Source: Poteriospumella lacustris
Taxonomy: Eukaryota > Sar > Chrysophyceae > Chromulinales > Dinobryaceae
Assembly (NCBI GenBank): GCA_008000375.1
Contig: SMOI01000239.1
Span: forward strand, 2,679-49,711
Reading direction: 5' to 3'
DNA length: 47,033 nt
A model generated the notes under the pieces. That model was not told the DNA's origin. It saw only the letters and a program-made list of their open reading frames with translations, and ran no database searches. Position numbers and translations under genes: made by a program. The first letter of the stretch is position 1, and every line of letters begins with the position of its first letter. This document shows, one piece after another, positions 41,801-47,033 of the stretch.

Positions 41801-44800
41801 CGCAGCACCGCGGCTTCGTCGGGAAGCATCGTCACGTTGTCGAACTCGTCCACGCAGAAGACGTACTCGAGCTTCGACGCGAGGTCGTCGGGGTCCTGCA
41901 TGAGCAGTCCGTCCTCGAGCCGCTTCGATGTCTTGATGCGCCACGCCTTCGGCGCGTTCGGCTGGACGCGAATCACGACGATTTGCTTCAGCGGCGCCAG
42001 CCCCGCCAGCGTGAAGGCGATCTCCAGGTGGTGCACGCCTTTGCTCTTGGGCGCCTGACACAGACAGCAGCGAGTGACGACGCGGGCGCGACACGCAGAG
42101 CACCGTAGCGACTTACCTTCACCGCGTTGATCACGTTCGCCTCGGGCAGCGAGATGTTCTTCCGCTTCGCGCGGTCGGCTTTGCCCTCCGGGTACAGCGC
42201 GATGGTCAGATGGGACTTCTCCAGCGCCCGGTACGGCGACAGGTCCATCGCCTGGCCGTTCTCGTCCAAAATCCGGAAGCAGATGCCCTTGACCACGCCG
42301 CCCGCTGAGACGGCGTACTCGAAGCGCTCGTCGATGACGCTTCCGTCGAGCGACAGCTGCGTTTGAGCACAGAAACACGAACAAGACAAAGGTGAGTCGC
42401 GGCCCTGCGCCACACGAATCGAGGCCGTCGTACCTGCAGCGCGTTCGGAGAACACTCCGGCAGCACTGTCACCGACAGGCGCAGCGCGTCGGACAGAGCG
42501 CTGCGCGATCTCCCGTCCACCAGCAGCAGTTCCTGCACCACCTCCTGCGCGAAGAGCGTGGACTCCGAGCAGCGCAGCTGGAGCAGCTCGGCGCGCCCAC
42601 TGGCGTCGATGGGCCAGTCGCTCACGTCTCTCGCGCCGGCGGCGGTTTGGCTGAGCAATCGCTGCGAGCTTCGGAAGTTCACCGGGCCGTCGCCGAAGGC
42701 CTTCGGGACGGGCTGGAGCGGGCCGCTGCCGAGGGTGACCGCCCACCTGCCGTCTCCCAGTCCCGCCAACGGGGCCGTCGCATTGCCCCACTGGTCCGCG
42801 CAGCCGACGACCAGGCGCGACACGATCTCGCCGCATTTGACGTGCAGCGCGTCCTCCGGCGCCAAGACTTGCAGGCTCTTCGGCGCGCCCGGGTGCAGCT
42901 CCACGCTCAGCGAACAGCTGCCGATGCTCTTCCAGCCGCCGTCCGACTGCGACGGGCCGCCGCCGCCGCCGAGCGGCCGCACAGACGCCTCCAGCAGCAC
43001 AGACACGATGCGACCGCAGATCCCCTCGCCGCCTTTCGCCTCAAAAAGGTGCGCGCGACGCGAGCTGGGCATTAGCTGCCATTGCTTGCTCGGCACTGTC
43101 AGCGCGCCCTGCTGCGGGCCGCGCGAGAAGTCGCCGCCCTGGACGTCCAGCGAGTCGCACGACGCGCACACGCACAGGTCGCCGTCGTACTGAATCACGT
43201 TGCCGTCCGCATCGTGGAGCACCAACGCGACAGAGGGAAGCGCCGAGCCCAGCCGGATCGATGGGGTCTGGGCGCCCCCAACGAACGACGCAGCGAACGT
43301 CTTCGGCGGCGTCGTGACGCAGCGCACGTCGATCGCCTTCTCCAGAATCTGCGTCGAGAAGTCGTTCGAGTGCACGCGCACGAGCAGCGCGATCTTCCCC
43401 GAAGCGCTGAAGGCGACGTCACTCAGAACCACCAGCTTCAGCCGCGAGCGAGACGAGCTGCTCGACTCCGCCTCGTTGCTGCTGAGCTCGTTGGAGCGCG
43501 CCAGGACCGCGTCGGGGTCGGACGCCAGCGCCAGCGACACGCCGTAGACGAAGTCCTTCGCCTTTTCGGGGAAGAACGTGTCCTTGTTCTTGCCGCGGGT
43601 CAGCTTCACTCCCAGCGCGTACCGAACGGAGCAGCGAAACAGAGGCGCGTTGGTGGAGACCGGAGTGGGCTTCAAGTTGGGCTCGACGAGGAACAGTTCG
43701 ATCTGCGTGGGCTTCGAGTCCGTCAGATACGAATTCAGCTCGGCGGAAGCCACCTACAGCACAAAACCACCGTCAGAACGAGCAACTGCGACGGAAACGC
43801 CACGGAACGACACCTGCTTCAGCTCGATCTTCGACAGATTCGCCTCGAAGAGCCGCTCACCGAAGAGAACCTCCGGCACGCGGCGGTAGCGCAGCGTCCC
43901 TGTCCCCGTGAAGGTCGTGTCGGCGATCGGCAAGTGCTCCTTCACCACGAAGTCTTCCACGACGCCGTACACCACCTCCTTGGACTGCGTGTCGCACACG
44001 GACACCTTCTGGCCGCGCGCGAAGGTGCCCTCTCGGCCGAGCGCCTGCACCGCGTGGAAAATCATGTGGCGCGTCTCGAGCAGATCCATGACGCGGTCGG
44101 AGAACTGGAACTCGTGGTCGAAGGTCTTGCTGCAGTCCACCAGCCACTTGTCGAAGTCCTTCTTCAGCGTGGACGGGTGGAACAAGATGTCGCGCTTGTG
44201 GATCTTCAGCCGCACGTCGAAGTCGGCCTGCGTGATCTTCAGCTTGTTGTTCGAGATGCACTGGAACTTCCAGTCCAGAAACAGAAACACCACCAGGCGG
44301 CGCTTCCACTTCGCCGCGGCGCCGCTGTCCACCAGTTTGCTTATTTCTCGCTGCTGCTCGGGCAGAAACGGCAGATAGGCCACCTTCGCCTCGGGCAGCG
44401 CGCGATCCTGCCAGAAGACGCGGAAGACGATGCCGTCGTCGCCACCGTCAGACGCATCTGCCGGCGGCCGCGTCTCTTGTCCTTCCTGGAACGGGAAATA
44501 CTGCACGATGCCGTTGATGTCGAACGTCTGTGAGACGGCGTTCTCCACCGGAACCGTCAAAATGAACGGCAGCGAGGATTGCGCTCGGTCGAAGCAAAGC
44601 CGCGGAAACGACGGCACCTCGCTGAAGTTGCTCTTGTGGTTGTGGCCGGGGCGGAACACTTCGAATTCAACTTCACATCGACGAATCTGGCTCGACAGCT
44701 GCGCGGCAGCAGTGAGCCGTCTGCCCGCGTGCAGATTGGGGCGATGCGCGGGGTGCAAATGGAAATAGTGGATATCCGCCAGCTGCCGCTCGAACTCCTG

Positions 44801-45621
44801 GCAGTTCGATTGTCGCCGAAAGTAATCGACAACGGAGGGCTTCATGCGGATGACAAAGATGGCTCCGTGACCACTGGCGTTGGCGACATGGGCGTTGACG
44901 TGCCGAACGAGGTCGGCGCACTCGAGTTCATCCCTCGCGAGCACCTCTTCGGCCGACGAGAAGGAGACGATGTCCCCCTCATAGACGTTCTGATTGTTTC
45001 TCTGTCGTCGAATCAATTCTTCAGCATCCAGCGTGAAGCATAGCCAGCCATCCCCAGCTTCGGCAGCGGACGACCTCGTCAGAGCACGAATGCGATCGCC
45101 GAGGAAGAAGCCGCCCTGTTTTGCACCGACCCCGAACTTTCCGATGAAGGTTCGCTCAGTGTCGTCTTTCGGCCTTTCGCCACGAAACTCTTTACTCAAC
45201 GCGAATGTCGCAAAGTTCTTCAGCCCCGCCTCGTTCATGCCTTGGCCATGATCAGCGATGACCAGAAATCCACGACTGGATTGGACGAAGATCCCAACGT
45301 AAATGGTCGACTCAAAAGAATCAGCAGCGCACGCTTGAATAGAGTTGTCAATGAACTCAGCCACCGCATCAGAATGACCTGCAGAATGTAGTGAACGATG
45401 ATGTTGATGGGTGCACGGCTTCCGATCAGCATGTCCGGGGACTTACGTGTGAAGTTTGGGTTATCTATTCCAATCGAATGGGGATCCGGTACGAACAGGA
45501 TCCGTGTGGATTTGCGCTGGAGGGAGTTGTCAACATCAACCATCGTGAGTTGAAGGGAAACGTCGGTCTGAAGGTGTTCGACGGACGAGGGGAGGCGACC
45601 AGCGAGAAAAAGGGATTCCAA
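38812..45621 (-). CDS. SMCHD1-like protein: GHKL ATPase with C-terminal SMC hinge
   Basis: CDS complement(join(38812..42054, 42117..42356, 42434..43753, 43814..45378, 45447..45621)), 2180 residues (human SMCHD1 about 2005). All four introns join in frame. GHKL ATPase motifs lie in the first ~150 residues after exon 1: AVAEFIDNSIQAC (Mg/ATP Asn), ADHGQGMN, and KFGVGAKQGGFFLG lid. The transducer region keeps SMCHD1-like strings such as FWQDRALPEAKVAYLPF and KWLVDCSKTFDHEFQF. A long run of Ig-like beta domains follows (repeated D-x-x-G/F-x-N-x-I/V and QWGNATAP). The C-terminus (about 1950-2105) is an SMC hinge: VGYVVDLAYVAEQRDAEILSWAAGNWIDTIVV, then VDTLQHALDLRRALRSR and MYTLAGDRI. It ends in a coiled coil. 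In animals SMCHD1 acts in chromatin silencing, including X inactivation and the subtelomeric D4Z4 array. Here a nuclear chromatin role is inferred. Confidence 0.93.
42055..42116 (-). other. SMCHD1-like intron 4
   Basis: 62 nt, GTAAGT...TGTCAG, phase 0, joining NAVK to APKSKGVHHLEIAF. Confidence 0.85.
42357..42433 (-). other. SMCHD1-like intron 3
   Basis: 77 nt, GTACGA...ACGCAG, phase 0, joining PNALQ to LSLDGSVIDERF. It contains a CTCAC branch-like site. Confidence 0.85.
43754..43813 (-). other. SMCHD1-like intron 2
   Basis: 60 nt, GTGTCG...CTGTAG, phase 0, joining IELKQ to VASAELNSY. It has a TCTGACG branch-like site. Confidence 0.88.
45379..45446 (-). other. SMCHD1-like intron 1
   Basis: 68 nt, GTAAGT...CTGCAG, phase 1. 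Splicing completes an Arg codon and gives NFTRHSDAVAEFIDNS, restoring the first ATPase motif. Confidence 0.9.
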
Positions 45622-45786
45622 TGAAATGTAAGTGACGCAATGGGATCGTTGAAGGCAATCGGCGTGGTATCTACCGATGCCAAAGCTGCGTTGTTTGTGT
45701 CTTTTTCAGTTGTCAATCAATCCTCCCGGTTTCTATTTCATGGTTCTGTTTTTATATGTGGTATGGATTAGTCCCAAAAATGAAAC
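45622..45786. promoter_or_regulatory. Short divergent promoter region near the telomere
   Basis: 165 bp, AT-rich (TTTTTATATGTGG near 45750), between the SMCHD1-like start (-) and the orphan gene (+). A second ATG at 45780 gives only a short frame. Confidence 0.4.
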
Positions 45787-46563
45787 ATGAAACGCTCAGG
45801 TGCTGTTCCAGTGCGAAAACTTTCCGCTCATGGCTCAGCTTTCTCACGTATGTCTACCGAAGTCCGAAGTGCGACCCCTCTTCTTAGAACATGCAGCAAC
45901 AACGGCTCAATCAAACAACAACTCCTTTCTCCTGAAATTTTCTTTTCTTCGCCGTTGGAGTTCAAGGCGAAGAATTTTGTCAAACTTCCTTCGGGTGTCA
46001 TGCAAGCAACGAGTTTTGGAGCGTTAATCATGTTGGGAAACCAGCGTATGTGGTTGGAAAAGTTCCAAGAGTACCTTAACTTCGATCACGCGGCAGTGGT
46101 CTCCAACCCATCTTTCAACAGGCTGAAATTGAAAATCTATCACAGAGACGGGATCGACTATATTTTTCCTGAAGTTAATTTTTATAGCATCGACGATATC
46201 TACGATGCAGCCGACAAAATAAAGTTGTTCATTGCCGAGAGGCACTATTTGGAGGCGAAAATGCTGTTCTTCCTCAATTACATGTCACCCAAATACCATC
46301 AAGTCCTGCGGTGTTTGGCTATTGCTAATATTGAGATTGGCCTGGTGTCTCTTGTTCCAGGTGAATTGTCAAGAGATATTTATCTGGACGCTTGCTCTTA
46401 TATGAATATTAAGCACACGTTTTTCGCTGACCGCACAATTGATTTAAACGACGCAGAGAAGCACATTAAAGGGTTTGTTGAAGATATGTTCAGTCCAGAA
46501 ATAAGTGCGCTCGCGTCATCAAGTCTAAGTTTGGAGAAAATGAGTTTGCAAAAAGTAGTCTAG
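45787..46563 (+). CDS. Orphan subtelomeric protein
   Basis: 258 residues, last gene before the telomere. It is much richer in A/T than every other gene, with codons such as TTT, AAT, ATT and GAA common. The first ~40 residues are basic and Ser/Arg-rich with no acidic residue until Glu25 (MKRSGAVPVRKLSAHG), which could be a mitochondrial presequence. The body looks globular (YHRDGIDYIFPEVNFYSIDD, YLEAKMLFFLNYMSPKYHQVLRCLAIANIEIGL), with no membrane helix clear enough to call and no motif I recognise. A subtelomeric family member or a recently acquired gene is possible. The ATG 45787 start is the first long frame. Confidence 0.65.
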   Translation: MKRSGAVPVRKLSAHGSAFSRMSTEVRSATPLLRTCSNNGSIKQQLLSPEIFFSSPLEFKAKNFVKLPSGVMQATSFGALIMLGNQRMWLEKFQEYLNFDHAAVVSNPSFNRLKLKIYHRDGIDYIFPEVNFYSIDDIYDAADKIKLFIAERHYLEAKMLFFLNYMSPKYHQVLRCLAIANIEIGLVSLVPGELSRDIYLDACSYMNIKHTFFADRTIDLNDAEKHIKGFVEDMFSPEISALASSSLSLEKMSLQKVV

Positions 46564-46892
46564 GGAGGACCTCTAAACATAGAATGTGTGTATGGAACGA
46601 CTTTCTTTGTATCGACATTAAATTTTGCGCGCGTGCAATTCTCATGCTTCCACACCAAAGAAAACTGCTGTGCGCATATTTCGAAGTTGAGTTGGTCGCG
46701 AGTAAGCCTATAATTTACGATGTAGGTCGAAGCCTAGGTTGTGCCCCTATCTATATCGCATCATGCGGCGCGAAATGGCATGGTTGTTCGCGAAACGATT
46801 TGAAACACCGAGAAATTATGTTTACTCAAAGCATTAGACGTTAGAATGCTGACTAAGAAGGAATTCGTGGATGACTTCACTTCATCGCAGCA
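46564..46892. other. Subtelomeric non-coding stretch
   Basis: About 330 bp of AT-richer unique sequence between the last gene and the telomere. No gene is supported and no subtelomeric tandem array is seen, so genes run almost to the chromosome end. Confidence 0.5.
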
Positions 46893-47033
46893 GGGTTAGT
46901 TAGGGTTAGGGTTAGGGTTAGGTTAGGGTTAGGGTTAGGGTTAGGGTTAGGGTTAGGGGTTAGGGTTAGGGTTAGGGTTAGGGTTAGGGTTAGGGTTAGG
47001 GTTAGGGTTAGGGTTAGGGTTAGGGTTAGGGTT
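46893..47033 (+). repeat. Telomere, (TTAGGG)n
   Basis: About 23 units, G-rich strand running 5' to 3' toward the right end, as at a right chromosome end. Variants are confined to the proximal part: TTAG near 46896, TTAGG near 46918-46922 and TTAGGGG at 46953-46959. The distal 70+ bases are perfect. The array is cut by the end of the window. Confidence 0.99.

Noticed and set aside
1-47033. tRNA, rRNA, CRISPR arrays, transposons
   Set aside because: I looked for cloverleaf-like, conserved rRNA, spacer-repeat and transposase or terminal-repeat patterns and saw none I could support by eye.

Overview
This window is the end of a GC-rich nuclear chromosome from a eukaryotic microbe. The right edge (about 46893-47033) is an array of TTAGGG repeats in the orientation expected for a right-hand telomere. 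Genes are split by very short GT-AG introns (58-77 nt) with a CTNAC-like branch site. The protein set (myosin, formin, SMCHD1-like ATPase, Misato-like protein, Rh channel, TKL kinase) is purely eukaryotic. The repeat excludes only lineages with other telomere units. The mix of a LOV photoreceptor, hybrid histidine kinases and actin-motor genes fits a free-living protist. A heterotrophic stramenopile such as a bicosoecid is one guess I cannot confirm.

Layout. 1-3782 (+): leucine-rich-repeat protein, open at the left edge. 4107-5753 (+): Rh-type ammonium channel. 6411-7040 (+): unrecognised membrane protein. 7627-8871 (+): LOV-domain blue-light sensor with an N-myristoylation signal. 10107-12334 (+): pseudouridine-5'-phosphate glycosidase fused to a PfkB kinase. 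12546-16010 (-): degenerate SecA-like protein. 16581-19388 (+): heme NO sensor (H-NOX plus HNOBA, as in soluble guanylate cyclase) fused to a histidine kinase and a receiver. 20328-24674 (+): myosin. 24739-27555 (-): ubiquitin-like domain, TKL kinase and RING-like zinc-finger fusion. 28016-29762 (-): Misato/DML1-like protein. 30366-35357 (+): formin with a PH domain and five near-identical 168-bp repeats. 35689-37614 (-): coiled-coil protein. 38275-38604 (+): small disordered protein. 38812-45621 (-): SMCHD1-like GHKL ATPase with SMC hinge. 45787-46563 (+): AT-richer orphan gene. Then comes the telomere.

There is no operon logic. Themes recur: signal sensing (light, NO, phosphorelay, kinase/ubiquitin), actin cytoskeleton (myosin, formin) and chromatin (SMCHD1-like). 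The strongest novelty candidates are the H-NOX/HNOBA hybrid histidine kinase, the SecA-like protein with eroded ATPase motifs, and the Ubl-kinase-RING fusion.

Three genes in the left 16 kb (LRR, PsuG-PsuK, SecA-like) are readable only through frame changes. I count 14, and every one is a net loss of one base. That points to deletion-biased consensus errors in extreme-GC sequence rather than to true pseudogenes. Genes to the right are intact.
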